A stretch of 64,000 bases of DNA from Phycisphaerae bacterium (lineage in GTDB: Bacteria; Planctomycetota; Phycisphaerae; UBA1845), in NCBI GenBank assembly GCA_029260135.1, contig JAJDDV010000053.1, forward strand, positions 44,018 through 108,017. Direction: 5' to 3'. Under the pieces are notes generated by a model. It did not search any database, was not told where the DNA came from, and saw only the letters and a program-made list of their open reading frames with translations. Shown one piece after another: positions 7,240-16,245 of the stretch (position 1 is the stretch's first letter; the number at the start of each line of letters is the position of its first letter). A program made the position numbers and the translations under genes.

Positions 7240-7252
7240 ATCCGCAAGACGA

Positions 7253-7609
7253 TCATCGCGGTGTTGACGGCGATGGGAGCGTCCGTGCCGGGATCAGCTT
7301 CTGGATACCGCCGTTCGGCCAGCGGATATGCGGAAGGAGCATGTCGAGCTTTCGAATGTTGGCTTGGTGTGTGGTGGTATCCGGGTGGTCACGTCGCCAA
7401 GTAGCGACTCGGAAATTGACATTGTCTCGGACCGCCTGCATCATCGATTCCCACCAGAACGGCAGCGTGGCGATCGCCCGATCGCGGGCCGTCCTGTCGC
7501 CCTGGGCTGCCCGGAGCAGCGTGGTGCGGCATTCGTCGTCGAGGCGATCGAGCGACTCCAGAACGGTCCGCGGTTCCCCGTCAGCGACCTGGTCTGCACG
7601 TGCGATCAT
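7253..7609 (-). CDS. Hypothetical protein, probably truncated at its 3' end
   Basis: A 118-aa reading frame from ATG at 7609 (the open frame reaches 7750 with a GTG). The segment MIARADQVADGEPRTVLESL through ATLPFWWESMMQAVRDN looks protein-like, helical and acidic. The last 20 or so codons are read from the antisense of the zinc-ribbon relic, so the natural C-terminus has probably been lost. I recognise no family. It lies between the REP region and the divergent N-acetyltransferase gene. It may be a decaying gene. Confidence 0.35.
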   Translation of the reverse strand: MIARADQVADGEPRTVLESLDRLDDECRTTLLRAAQGDRTARDRAIATLPFWWESMMQAVRDNVNFRVATWRRDHPDTTTHQANIRKLDMLLPHIRWPNGGIQKLIPARTLPSPSTPR

Positions 7610-7756
7610 CCGTTCAATCGTACGTCCATCGATTGTCGAAAGTAAGTAAAATCGAGTAAGGAAGTTGGATAGGCAAATGACGTAGTCTTGTACGGTGGAT
7701 GAGGCGTGGTCTGCCCGTACGGGTGAACCTGTGAATTTGTGGGTCGACACGGCGTC

Positions 7757-8611
7757 ATGGCGAATTCGAAACCGCTGCTCTCTGCCGATCTTCTCGAGCG
7801 CGTGCTCGCCAAGCTGGGGTTGACCGATCGACCCGCGCTAGACCTGGCCGGCCTCAACGCGGTTTACGCCGCGTGGAGCACAAGCGTACCGTTCGACAAC
7901 ATCCAAAAGCGGATCTGGTTTGCGGGTGACCGATCGAAGCCGGTCACGGGCAGCGATCCTGTTGCGTTCTTCGAGAACTGGCTGCGCGATGGAACGGGCG
8001 GAACGTGCTGGCCGACGAGCGGCGCGACGGCCACGCTGCTCGACACGCTGGGCTTCGACACCCGCCGCATCGCGGGGGCGATGATCGAGACGAGCGAAGT
8101 CGGTCAGCCGGCGGGACACGGCTCGGTCATCGTCACGATAGACGACGCGCAGTTCCTGGTCGACGCGAGCATGTCGGCGTTTGAGGTCTTGCCGCTGGTC
8201 GCCGGCGAACAGACTGCGGCAGGGGCGGGGATTCACGCCATCGCAGCGAACCCGGTCGATGGCGGTTTCGAGGTCGGGTGGTATCCGGGACACCTGCGCG
8301 ATCGGCTGGCGCGGTTTCGCACCGATGCCGCGTATGACCCGGTGGATCACGCCTTCTTCCTGGAGGGTTATGCCAAGTCTATTGCGAGCGGACCATTCAA
8401 CGACGCACTCTACATTTGCCGGCGCTATCGCGAGTCGATCATCACGGTACGGAGTGGACAGAAGTTCGTCACCGCCGTCGACGGCCGTGTGAGCGTCAGC
8501 GCGTTGAGCGACGGCGACCGAAAGGGGCTGCTCGTCGCCGAGCTGGGATACGGCGAGGACATTGTGGCTCGGATACCGGCGGATGCGCCGGAAGGCCCTG
8601 CGGACGCATGA
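7757..8611 (+). CDS. Arylamine N-acetyltransferase family protein
   Basis: This 284-aa protein shows the NAT cysteine-protease-like fold signature. SVPFDNIQKRIW matches the family VPFEN motif, GGTCWPTSGA contains the catalytic Cys84, GHGSVIVTI contains His121 and FLVDASM contains Asp136, giving a complete Cys-His-Asp triad. NATs transfer acetyl from acetyl-CoA to arylamines or hydrazines. The usual RGGxCxE is altered to GTGGTCWPT, so the substrate may differ. ATG at 7757 is preferred to an upstream GTG at 7739. It converges on the Flp pilin gene. Confidence 0.8.
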   Translation: MANSKPLLSADLLERVLAKLGLTDRPALDLAGLNAVYAAWSTSVPFDNIQKRIWFAGDRSKPVTGSDPVAFFENWLRDGTGGTCWPTSGATATLLDTLGFDTRRIAGAMIETSEVGQPAGHGSVIVTIDDAQFLVDASMSAFEVLPLVAGEQTAAGAGIHAIAANPVDGGFEVGWYPGHLRDRLARFRTDAAYDPVDHAFFLEGYAKSIASGPFNDALYICRRYRESIITVRSGQKFVTAVDGRVSVSALSDGDRKGLLVAELGYGEDIVARIPADAPEGPADA

Positions 8612-8688
8612 GTTCTTGGGCGGGTGCTGGGGAGTCGCTTATCGGAAGTGGCTGACGCGTGAGGGATCAACGACGATCGAGCGCTGCG

Positions 8689-8880
8689 TCAGGAGCCTCC
8701 CCCGGCTCCTGGGAGCTTGTTCAGCGATGCGAAGATGAGGTCCCTCATCGAGGTCCCCAGTCCGGAGATCGCCGCGAACGCGGCCATGGCGATCAGGCCG
8801 AGCAGCACGGCATACTCGACGGCGGAGGGACCGTCTTCCGACTTCAGAAAGTCGGTGACGCGTGAAACCAGTGTCTTCAT
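8689..8880 (-). CDS. Flp/Fap-type pilin
   Basis: A 63-aa prepilin. It carries the short basic leader MKTLVSRVTDFLKSEDGPSAVEYAVLLG, the Flp GxxAxEYxxxLG-type processing and helix motif, and a hydrophobic segment LIAMAAFAAISGLG. It would be cleaved by a TadV-like peptidase and assembled into a Tad pilus. A strong ribosome-binding site (GGGAGGGAA) sits 5 nt before the ATG, which sets the start. The tail ends in a Gly-rich GAGGGS. The TadG-like gene is 217 nt upstream on the same strand. No Tad ATPase or secretin gene is in this window. Confidence 0.92.
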   Translation of the reverse strand: MKTLVSRVTDFLKSEDGPSAVEYAVLLGLIAMAAFAAISGLGTSMRDLIFASLNKLPGAGGGS

Positions 8881-9097
8881 GACATTCCCTCCCCGTTGTG
8901 GGCAACTCGACGTGTGCGACATCAAGCCCATCCTATAAGTTCCTCCGCGTACACACCCGCCTTGAGCGTACGATACGGCTGTTGCCCCGACAACCTGCCC
9001 GTTGCTCGCCGGCGCCGATAACACGGCATGTCCATGTTGGAGGTCCGAAAACACGATGCCCCTTTCACCTGTCGAGCGTCCCGAAAACCAAAGGGCT

Positions 9098-10309
9098 TCA
9101 TCGGGCCAGAACCAACCGCCCCACCAACCCGCCGGAACTCGGCGCCTCCGGATCGATCTGCACATCACTGCCGACGTAAGAGACCGGCTGAATATATAGA
9201 CCTCGCTGGTGCGGGGGACCGTTCAACTTGATGTCCATCACGCGCCCGAAGCGCATCTGGACGATGGTGTACTCGGCGTTCGCCCCGCTGAGTATGACAT
9301 TGTCGTGCAGGAAGAACCCGACGACGGAACCAACGATGTGCTCGATCGCATGGGTCAGACCGCCGTCGAGCCCCGGGCTTCCGGTGATGGTGTAGCTGAT
9401 CGGCAGGCCGGCGCCGTCGTAAAAGGTCAGATCGGCCGTCCCGATTTCGGTGATGAAGTCGGACGACGGCGTGCCGTTGGTAATCTGGTCGCGCAGCTCG
9501 GTGAGACCCTGATTTCCGGATCCGATGTTCAGCACACCGAAGTTGCCATCGCCTTCGGAGTAGCCGGCGCCGGAGAGTGGATACGGGTAGAGGCGGATCT
9601 CGCGAATGCCGTCGCCGTCACCCGTGTCGACACCGCCGTTTTCATTCCAACCGTAGTTGTCCCCCCCGTTCGCGAGCTCCGTCGCGAAGGCGTCTTCGTG
9701 GATGGTCATCGGCAGCGTGCCGGTCGGCCCCGTACCGGGAAGAAAGCCGCTGAATCGATCGTCGAACGTCGCCGTTGCGCGTGCGCCGGTCATGCCGGAG
9801 GAGAATCCAAGAACCTGTGCGAACAAGAACGGCACCGCAGGGTTCGTACCCTCGTCGCCACCGTCGCGACGAACGAGCACTTGAACGGCATTGGACGCCG
9901 GTGCGAAAGGCGTCGTATCGAGCAAGGCCGTCGCCGAATGGAGATCAAGCCAACCCGTTTGGATGTCCCCGGGATGGACGTTGGTCGTTGTCGTTCCGTA
10001 CGAGGGGTTGGGGGCGGCGTACGAAGTCGCACGTTGGCTCGCCGTGTTGACGACATCGTCGAACGCCGTGCCCGTGAGGTCCGTACCCATACGAACGGTC
10101 ATCATTTCATCGGAGGTGTACGCCGAAGCCGCCGCCAACGCGGCTGCATCGGCCGTGCGCTGGAGATCAGCGCGGACGTTGTACATCCCGCCAACGTCGA
10201 CGACAAACGCCCCGAATCCGATGAGAACAACCATGCAGACACAGACTTGAACCGCAACGGCAGCGCGCGCACACGACGCGCGCAACCTCAAAAACGGAGC
10301 ACCGGACAT
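9098..10309 (-). CDS. TadG-like pilus-associated protein (Tad domain)
   Basis: A 403-aa protein starting MSGAPFLRLRASCARAAVAV, then a membrane helix (about 20-40) and the Tad-domain core GGMYNVRADLQRTADAAALAAAS. The large remainder is probably extracytoplasmic, with Thr-, Gly- and Asp-rich stretches. Such proteins accompany Flp pili or act as cell-surface minor components. The start is fixed by GAGGAGGAGGAAGT just before the ATG. The flippase gene is upstream and the Flp pilin downstream on the same strand. Confidence 0.85.
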   Translation of the reverse strand: MSGAPFLRLRASCARAAVAVQVCVCMVVLIGFGAFVVDVGGMYNVRADLQRTADAAALAAASAYTSDEMMTVRMGTDLTGTAFDDVVNTASQRATSYAAPNPSYGTTTTNVHPGDIQTGWLDLHSATALLDTTPFAPASNAVQVLVRRDGGDEGTNPAVPFLFAQVLGFSSGMTGARATATFDDRFSGFLPGTGPTGTLPMTIHEDAFATELANGGDNYGWNENGGVDTGDGDGIREIRLYPYPLSGAGYSEGDGNFGVLNIGSGNQGLTELRDQITNGTPSSDFITEIGTADLTFYDGAGLPISYTITGSPGLDGGLTHAIEHIVGSVVGFFLHDNVILSGANAEYTIVQMRFGRVMDIKLNGPPHQRGLYIQPVSYVGSDVQIDPEAPSSGGLVGRLVLAR

Positions 10310-10522
10310 GACTTCCTCCTCCTCTCGGGGCAACTCGCACATCGCCGGGAAACGCTTCGCGGACTCTGTGTGTCCGGTAATTCCCGACGCCATCTCTGCG
10401 GGCGCAACGACCGCTCTCCAAGCGGATAATCGTACGATACGGCGGCCGGTGTGGGCGCGAATTTGGGTATTTTTGCGAGCTATCGGTCGTAACGGCGTGA
10501 ATCGATCCTCGTTCGCCGTTCG

Positions 10523-12112
10523 TCAAGGTGATGTGAATCCGGCGACGCGCCGGCGGATGAACGACCACTCATCACCAGTGAACACCGTTCGCGTGAAGAC
10601 CGCTACGGCGACGAGCAACACGACAGCGGGAAGTGCAACCACAGGGCCCAGTCCGATCAGGAAACAAACGCCCGTCAGAACGAGACTACTTCGATCGACG
10701 CCGAGGTGCTGCCGGCGGACGGCGACAAGACAGACGATCATGGCGGCAGTGACGGCTGACACACTCGCCCACGCGGCGGCGGGAAGTGGCCCCATACCCG
10801 GCCAGAGGGTCGACTCACCCGGCGGGCGAATCAGCACGTAGGAGACGACGAAGTTCACAACGGTACCCACGCACCAGGCAAGACAGACCAGTCGCGGCTT
10901 CTCGAGAAGGTTGAGCCGGACGGCCACCAGTCCCGTGACGCCGACGAGCAGAAACGACAGGACAAGCGGATGATAAGCGGACGCACCCTGAGCGAACGAC
11001 GCAGGGAACAACCGCAGGACGACCGGGCGCGCGACAAGCAGCAGCACCGCGCCCACGAGGAAGAGAAGGAGCGATCCCTTCGTCAAAAGCGTCAGACGGG
11101 GAATGGCGGCGTTCCGGCCATCGTGCTCCCACATCCTCGTGACGTTGGCAGCCACAACGGCGGTGAGCAGAACGGCACCGAGCTGCATGACCTGCGTGAT
11201 CGTTCGCACGGCGTGAAACGCGCCGACGGTGTCCGCGTCAGTGCGCTTCAGCAAATACCAGACCGGGAAGTAGGCCATGACATGCCAGGACACTGCAGTT
11301 CCAGCCGCCCAGAGACTGTACGAGATCAAACGACCGGCCGGTTGCACGGTCGACGGCTGGATCGGTGCGCCCGCCGTGCCTTTGTGCGTGATCTCACCGA
11401 CGTGCAACGCGGCGGCGGCGGCGTCCTTCCGTCTGAAAACGTGCGTTAGCCAACCGGGCGCAAAGAGCAGCACTCCGGCTCCGCAAGCCAGAGCGTACGC
11501 GAGGATCATCGAGGAGGCGTTTGTGAAGCCGATCCAAGCGCCGCCGACCGCCAGGATCGTGAACAGCAGCGAGCCGACCACATCGGTCAGCCCGTACGCG
11601 CGGAACATGTGCAGGCCCTTGAAGAAGCCGGACAACGCCTGAAAGACCGCCAACGCGACGACACAGCACGCCGTCGCACGAAGGAGCACGAGCGAAGTAT
11701 CGCGGTCGACCGGTATGGCGCCGGTTGCCGTAATCGTCTGCGCCGCCGAAAAGAGCAGCGCCCCGCACGGTCTCGCGAAGACCCACAGTGAGATTCCGGT
11801 GGGCACGACGACCGCCGCAAGCAGCACGGCCGCTCTCACCGTGAATCGTCGGAGGGTACCCGCCGCTTCGTGCAGCGGTGCGTATCGGGTGATGCCCTCA
11901 TAAAGCCCGGCGGAGCAGAGTGGGAGCAAGATGTTGATCGTAAGAACGGCCAACCCAAACAGTCCGAACTGCGCCTGAGGAATCAGCCACGCCAGCGCCA
12001 CGTTCCGCACCAGTCCGATCATGCGCGACAGCGCAGACGCAACAGCGCTCGCACCCACAGCGGTGATGATCGGGTCGGCGTGAAACAAACGACTTTTCAG
12101 AGAGTATCTCAA
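10523..12112 (-). CDS. Polysaccharide flippase-like membrane protein (MOP superfamily)
   Basis: A multi-pass protein of about 529 aa with roughly 12-14 hydrophobic helices. The beginning SAVASALSRMIGLVRNVALAW resembles Wzx/MurJ-like lipid-linked oligosaccharide flippases, with later features QALSGFFKGLHMFRAYG and LLKRTDADTVGAFHAVRTI. It probably moves lipid-linked saccharides across the inner membrane. The start is uncertain: no ATG precedes the first helix at a suitable place, so a TTG at 12112 is taken; the frame is open up to 12418. No glycosyltransferases are adjacent. It is divergent from the spermidine-synthase fusion. Confidence 0.75.
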   Translation of the reverse strand: MRYSLKSRLFHADPIITAVGASAVASALSRMIGLVRNVALAWLIPQAQFGLFGLAVLTINILLPLCSAGLYEGITRYAPLHEAAGTLRRFTVRAAVLLAAVVVPTGISLWVFARPCGALLFSAAQTITATGAIPVDRDTSLVLLRATACCVVALAVFQALSGFFKGLHMFRAYGLTDVVGSLLFTILAVGGAWIGFTNASSMILAYALACGAGVLLFAPGWLTHVFRRKDAAAAALHVGEITHKGTAGAPIQPSTVQPAGRLISYSLWAAGTAVSWHVMAYFPVWYLLKRTDADTVGAFHAVRTITQVMQLGAVLLTAVVAANVTRMWEHDGRNAAIPRLTLLTKGSLLLFLVGAVLLLVARPVVLRLFPASFAQGASAYHPLVLSFLLVGVTGLVAVRLNLLEKPRLVCLAWCVGTVVNFVVSYVLIRPPGESTLWPGMGPLPAAAWASVSAVTAAMIVCLVAVRRQHLGVDRSSLVLTGVCFLIGLGPVVALPAVVLLVAVAVFTRTVFTGDEWSFIRRRVAGFTSP

Positions 12113-12397
12113 CGAACGACAACGCGTGGCCAAGGCCCCAGCATGAGGAGTCCAGCGCCCCACTTCGGTGCGCAAGACCTGCCTAGCATAAGAATCGGCC
12201 ACCAAAAGGCCAGGCACGGCACACGCACGCCGCTGAAGGCCTGGAATAATCCGAGGGCCCTTCTTGTTTCGTAAGGCACAGGGTCGGTTTCCAACAAATA
12301 CGAGCGAAGGCGCGCCTGATTCTCGGCCGCCCGTCCACGGCTTGACCTGGCGCGGACGAGTGACGGGGGAGCGTCTGCGCTCAGTCCGTGCTTGATC

Positions 12398-15055
12398 ATG
12401 CAACACTCTACCGTGCAAACACTTGTCGCTACAAGCGGGACCCGTGCGGTCGCCAAGCCGGCGCCGGCCGTGCGGACGTCTGCCCGGCTGGTCTACCTTC
12501 TGTCATTCGTATCGGGCGCCACCGCACTGATCTACGAAATCACCTGGGCGAAGATGTTGGCATTGACCTTCGGCAGCACCACGCTCTCAGCCGCGGCCGT
12601 CATCGCGGGCTTCATGGGAGGGATGGGGATCGGCGCTTGGCTCTATCCATGGATCGGCCGCCGCACGCATCGTCCGCTCCTGGTCTACGGCGCGCTGGAG
12701 CTTGGCATCGCGACTTCGACCGCCCTACTTACCACGACGTTCTACGCACTTCCCGCGCTTTTTGCAGCGGCGTCAGACGCCATCGGATCAGGCTCGTCGC
12801 TCGTCGCCCTGCGCTTTGTCGTGATCTTCCTCCTCCTTCTTGTTCCCGCCATGCTGATGGGGGCGACCTTTCCCGCGTTGTGCGCGGTCCTCATCCGAAC
12901 GCGGCAAAGCGTGGACCACCATCTGGGCATGATCTACGGCGTGAACACCATCGGTGCGGCGGCAGGCGTTCTTCTTGCGGGCCTGATGCTGATCGAGCGC
13001 ATCGGACTCAAAGCGAGCGTGGGCGTGGCTAACGCGCTCAACCTCGCGGTGGCCATCAGCGCACTGCTTCTTCTTCGTACTTCGTTGGGAAGCGCAGGGA
13101 AGAGAGAAACAAAGTCCTCCGAAACGGCCATTCCGACGCAACTCCCCCGGTGGATTACGGGAACCGTACTGTTGGGTTCCGGATTCGCGACGCTGGGCTA
13201 CGAGATCGTCTGGTTCCGCGCCTCGCGCTACCTGTTCGGCAACAGCACCTACGCGCTGACGACCGTGCTCTTCGTCTTCCTGGCTGGACTTGGCGTGGGA
13301 TCGATGCTGCTTCGCCGCACGACGCGGCGCGCATCCGCGGAGCGAGACTTGATGCTCTGCCAATGTGCCATCGCTGTGCTGTCGGTGGTGGCGATGGGCG
13401 TACTCATGCTCGTCCTTCGATCCGAGTCGATGCGCGAGCACGTCAGCATCTTCTCTCAAACGGTCAAAGGCCGGCCCTGGTGGTGGCGGTTGACCCTTCA
13501 AGCCGGTGTCGCCACGGCCGTGATGTTTCCGGCTGCGCTATTCATGGGGCTCTCTTTTCCGCTCGCCAGTCGGCTCTTTTTGGGTGACGTGCGCAAACTC
13601 GGCGAGCGCGTCGGCGGCGCCTACCTGCTGGCGAATCTGGGGAGCATTCTCGGATCCGTGCTCGGCGCCGTGCTGCTTCTGCCAGTCTTTGGCACACTTG
13701 GCGGAACGAAAGTCCTCGCCCTTACCAGCGTTTCGATGGCGGCTCTCATAGCTTGGACGATGCGGCAACAGATGCAAAGAGTGCGACTCCCGCTCGCAGC
13801 GGCGATGGGAATCGTGATCGTCGCCGTGATCGTCTATCCCCACTCACTTCGTCTCGACGGCGATCTTGCCTCGCACGAGGCAGACTACGCCATCGACTAC
13901 GTCGAGGAGGGCGACCTGGCCACGGTGCAGGTGCTCACCAGCAAGGACCGACCCGACAAGAAGGCGATGGCGATCGACGGATATCCGATCGGTCTCAGCG
14001 CCGCGTTCGTGGGAGACACCGTCCATCGCAAGCAGCTTCTGCTCGCACACCTGCCCATGGTGTTGGATACACGCATTCGACACACGCTCAACGTAGGGCT
14101 TGGGTCGGCATCGACACTGCACGCGCTCGCTTCTTATCCGCAACTCGAGACGCTCGACTGCGTGGAGATCAACGAAGCCGTCGTACGAGCGTCACGGTTC
14201 TTTGAAGAGGCATCCGTGCTGGAGGATCCCCGGACACGAATCACAATCGACGATGCCGTTCACTATCTTCTGCGGAGCCGTCAATCCTACGACCTGATCG
14301 TCTCCGATGGAAAGCAGCAGATCTCCTTCTCCGGAAACGCCGTCCTGCTCTGTCGCGAGTTCTACCGCTATTCGCTGTCGCGAATGTCGGGCCACGGGCT
14401 CTTCGTGCAGTGGATACCGACAGCCATTCTCTCGAGTGACTTCCAAATCCACCTGCGAACCGCTTGCGACGTCTTCCCCCATGTCAACGTCTTCTACTTC
14501 GCGCCGGGATTCCCGACGGCATCCGGTTCCGCGATCATGGTGGGCTCACGCGAACCCCTGTCCGGTCGGCCGAGAATGACCGAAGAACGATACCGTGCAT
14601 CTCGCGCGGGTACCGACTTGACAGGCTACATCATCGATCATCCCGAGGCCTTACTTGCACACTGGATCGGAAGCAAAGCCGAATTCCAGCAAGTCCTGGG
14701 TGAGGGTCCACTGAACACCTGGGACCATCTCCTCCTCGAGTACTCGGCCTACAAAGGGACCATGAAGGAATGGTACCTCGCTCGGTTTGACAATCTACGC
14801 GTACTACTGGAAGCGGCGAACCTCGCCGGCGCCAGCGCCGCCAACTCCGTCGACCTGCACGGAAGTCCATTCTGGTCGTCGACCCGGTTGATTCACCACG
14901 CCTTCCTCGAGTCCTTTCGAGGCAAGCTGGACAACGCTCGGCTATTGGCGGAAAGGGCGACCACCACCAATCCAGACGATCGTGACGCCCGTGCCGTCGC
15001 CGGGTACTTCCAGCAATTGGAGGCGGCCGTCCAGAAGCGATCGCCCATTCCGTAG
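12398..15055 (+). CDS. Fused membrane domain / spermidine synthase-like protein
   Basis: An 885-aa protein. Residues 25 to about 475 hold some 14 membrane helices in an MFS-like arrangement, beginning LVYLLSFVSGATALIYEITW, a hallmark of the family, with a second such half at GSGFATLGYEIVWFRA. The soluble part is a spermidine-synthase-type Rossmann domain: NVGLGSASTLHAL (SAM/dcSAM loop), LDCVEINEAVVRAS and YDLIVSDGKQQISF. A TPR-like tail may follow. Whether it makes polyamine is unknown; the DG in place of the usual DxxDP loop suggests altered chemistry. ATG at 12398 is used; a TTG lies 6 nt upstream. Confidence 0.88.
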   Translation: MQHSTVQTLVATSGTRAVAKPAPAVRTSARLVYLLSFVSGATALIYEITWAKMLALTFGSTTLSAAAVIAGFMGGMGIGAWLYPWIGRRTHRPLLVYGALELGIATSTALLTTTFYALPALFAAASDAIGSGSSLVALRFVVIFLLLLVPAMLMGATFPALCAVLIRTRQSVDHHLGMIYGVNTIGAAAGVLLAGLMLIERIGLKASVGVANALNLAVAISALLLLRTSLGSAGKRETKSSETAIPTQLPRWITGTVLLGSGFATLGYEIVWFRASRYLFGNSTYALTTVLFVFLAGLGVGSMLLRRTTRRASAERDLMLCQCAIAVLSVVAMGVLMLVLRSESMREHVSIFSQTVKGRPWWWRLTLQAGVATAVMFPAALFMGLSFPLASRLFLGDVRKLGERVGGAYLLANLGSILGSVLGAVLLLPVFGTLGGTKVLALTSVSMAALIAWTMRQQMQRVRLPLAAAMGIVIVAVIVYPHSLRLDGDLASHEADYAIDYVEEGDLATVQVLTSKDRPDKKAMAIDGYPIGLSAAFVGDTVHRKQLLLAHLPMVLDTRIRHTLNVGLGSASTLHALASYPQLETLDCVEINEAVVRASRFFEEASVLEDPRTRITIDDAVHYLLRSRQSYDLIVSDGKQQISFSGNAVLLCREFYRYSLSRMSGHGLFVQWIPTAILSSDFQIHLRTACDVFPHVNVFYFAPGFPTASGSAIMVGSREPLSGRPRMTEERYRASRAGTDLTGYIIDHPEALLAHWIGSKAEFQQVLGEGPLNTWDHLLLEYSAYKGTMKEWYLARFDNLRVLLEAANLAGASAANSVDLHGSPFWSSTRLIHHAFLESFRGKLDNARLLAERATTTNPDDRDARAVAGYFQQLEAAVQKRSPIP

Positions 15056-15099
15056 ATCACTGACCTCGCACACACCCGCTCCAGTGCGTGAGAGGGGGA

Positions 15100-16245
15100 C
15101 TACGGAACGGCCACTCTCTCCCGCTGAATGGAGACCCCTCGCACATCGAGCTGAGCGAACATATGGTCAACCACACCCCCGTCCTGCGCCACCAGTTCGA
15201 GCGGCAAGACTCCAGGCTTCCTGAACTCGCCGAACGCGAGCAAACGTGCCAGAATCGTCGCGGGGAATCCGGTCGTCCTCGCCATCGACGACGTCCCCGT
15301 TGAGCGGTCATACTCGTCGTACAGCCTGAAGGAATAGCGCACATCTTGGTCACCTTCCCGCCCCTCCACGTCGACGCGCATCACCGTGAACTCCTCCTCG
15401 CCCGGTTGAAACGCCCAATTCGAAAAGAGCAGCTTCGACGATAGATCCAAGGGGCGGATCATCGTACCGTCGACGTCGATCTCCTCCTTGCTGAAGAACC
15501 CTGTCTCGCGCAACACCCGCATCAACTCAAAGTGCCCCGGATACCGAAGCGTCTTCTCCACCATGACGGGAATGTCGAGCGTTTCGATCAGGCTTCGCAG
15601 ACCGTCCGTCAGCACCGCTTCGAGCGTACCGATACCGTCGAACTCCAGCAGTTCCGGCTCGGTCAGGGGAGACTTGACGACAATCTTACCGCGCTCGACC
15701 ATGCGGACCGGCCGCGTGTACTCCTCGATCACGTCGGAGGGTGCAAACGGCGCCTTGTACTCGAACGGCCAGTGTCTGGCCTTGGGCATCCCCCCGACGT
15801 AAATCGCCGCGCGATCCGTCCGGTCGAGTTTCTGGTGGATGTGGCCCACCATCAGGTTGGAGAGGCCCGGAGCCACGCCGCAATCGACCAGCGCCGTGAC
15901 GCCCCGATCCACCGCACGGCCATGGAGTTGGCATGCGTCTTCCGGCATGAAGGAGATGTCGCAATACGGCTTCCCTGCATCGATCACGGCTCGAAGCGTC
16001 TGAAATCCCAGCCGACTCGGAAGCGCGCCGACGACAACGTCGTAACTCCCCACGAGCTGGGTGATACGTTGTTCGTCGGCGAGATCGACCTGTTGGACCG
16101 TCACGCGATCGACATCCGAGAGCGGCTCGAGGTTCTCTGCGGAAACATCCGTGGCCGTCACCGACAGCGCAGAATCAGATGCAAGGTCGCGAACGATCGT
16201 CGCGCCAACTCGACCACAACCCAATACGATTGCCTTCTTCGTCAT
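15100..16245 (-). CDS. Saccharopine dehydrogenase family oxidoreductase
   Basis: A 381-aa protein with an N-terminal Rossmann motif VLGCGRVGATIVRDLA and the family pattern SYDVVVGALPSRLG, KPYCDISFM and GVTALVDCGVAPGLSNLM. The C-terminal domain has GTLEAVLTDGLRSL and KTLRYPGHFELM, all typical of saccharopine dehydrogenase and related carboxynorspermidine or lysine-ketoglutarate enzymes. It likely uses NAD(P)H to form or split a secondary-amine amino acid. The start overlaps the upstream transporter's stop by 4 nt (ATGA), suggesting that they work together, perhaps on a transported amino acid. The nearby spermidine-synthase fusion makes a polyamine link possible. Confidence 0.88.
   Translation of the reverse strand: MTKKAIVLGCGRVGATIVRDLASDSALSVTATDVSAENLEPLSDVDRVTVQQVDLADEQRITQLVGSYDVVVGALPSRLGFQTLRAVIDAGKPYCDISFMPEDACQLHGRAVDRGVTALVDCGVAPGLSNLMVGHIHQKLDRTDRAAIYVGGMPKARHWPFEYKAPFAPSDVIEEYTRPVRMVERGKIVVKSPLTEPELLEFDGIGTLEAVLTDGLRSLIETLDIPVMVEKTLRYPGHFELMRVLRETGFFSKEEIDVDGTMIRPLDLSSKLLFSNWAFQPGEEEFTVMRVDVEGREGDQDVRYSFRLYDEYDRSTGTSSMARTTGFPATILARLLAFGEFRKPGVLPLELVAQDGGVVDHMFAQLDVRGVSIQRERVAVP

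Larger units (their letters stand above)
6905..7252. other. Gene-free stretch of REP copies and zinc-ribbon gene relics
   Basis: The first 100 nt upstream of the propeller gene show no clear promoter. The rest consists of REP copy E, a short relic of a zinc-ribbon gene start (7096), REP copy F, the relic of a zinc-ribbon gene end (7187-7239) and another relic start (7237). No intact gene is present. Confidence 0.7.

Noticed and set aside
9209..10429. 406-codon plus-strand frame
   Set aside because: Antisense to the TadG-like gene, which has a clear Tad motif and strong ribosome-binding site.
10523..12418. Flippase start at 12418
   Set aside because: The first 100 residues would be Arg-rich and overlap the divergent spermidine-synthase gene; the first helix begins about 12085.
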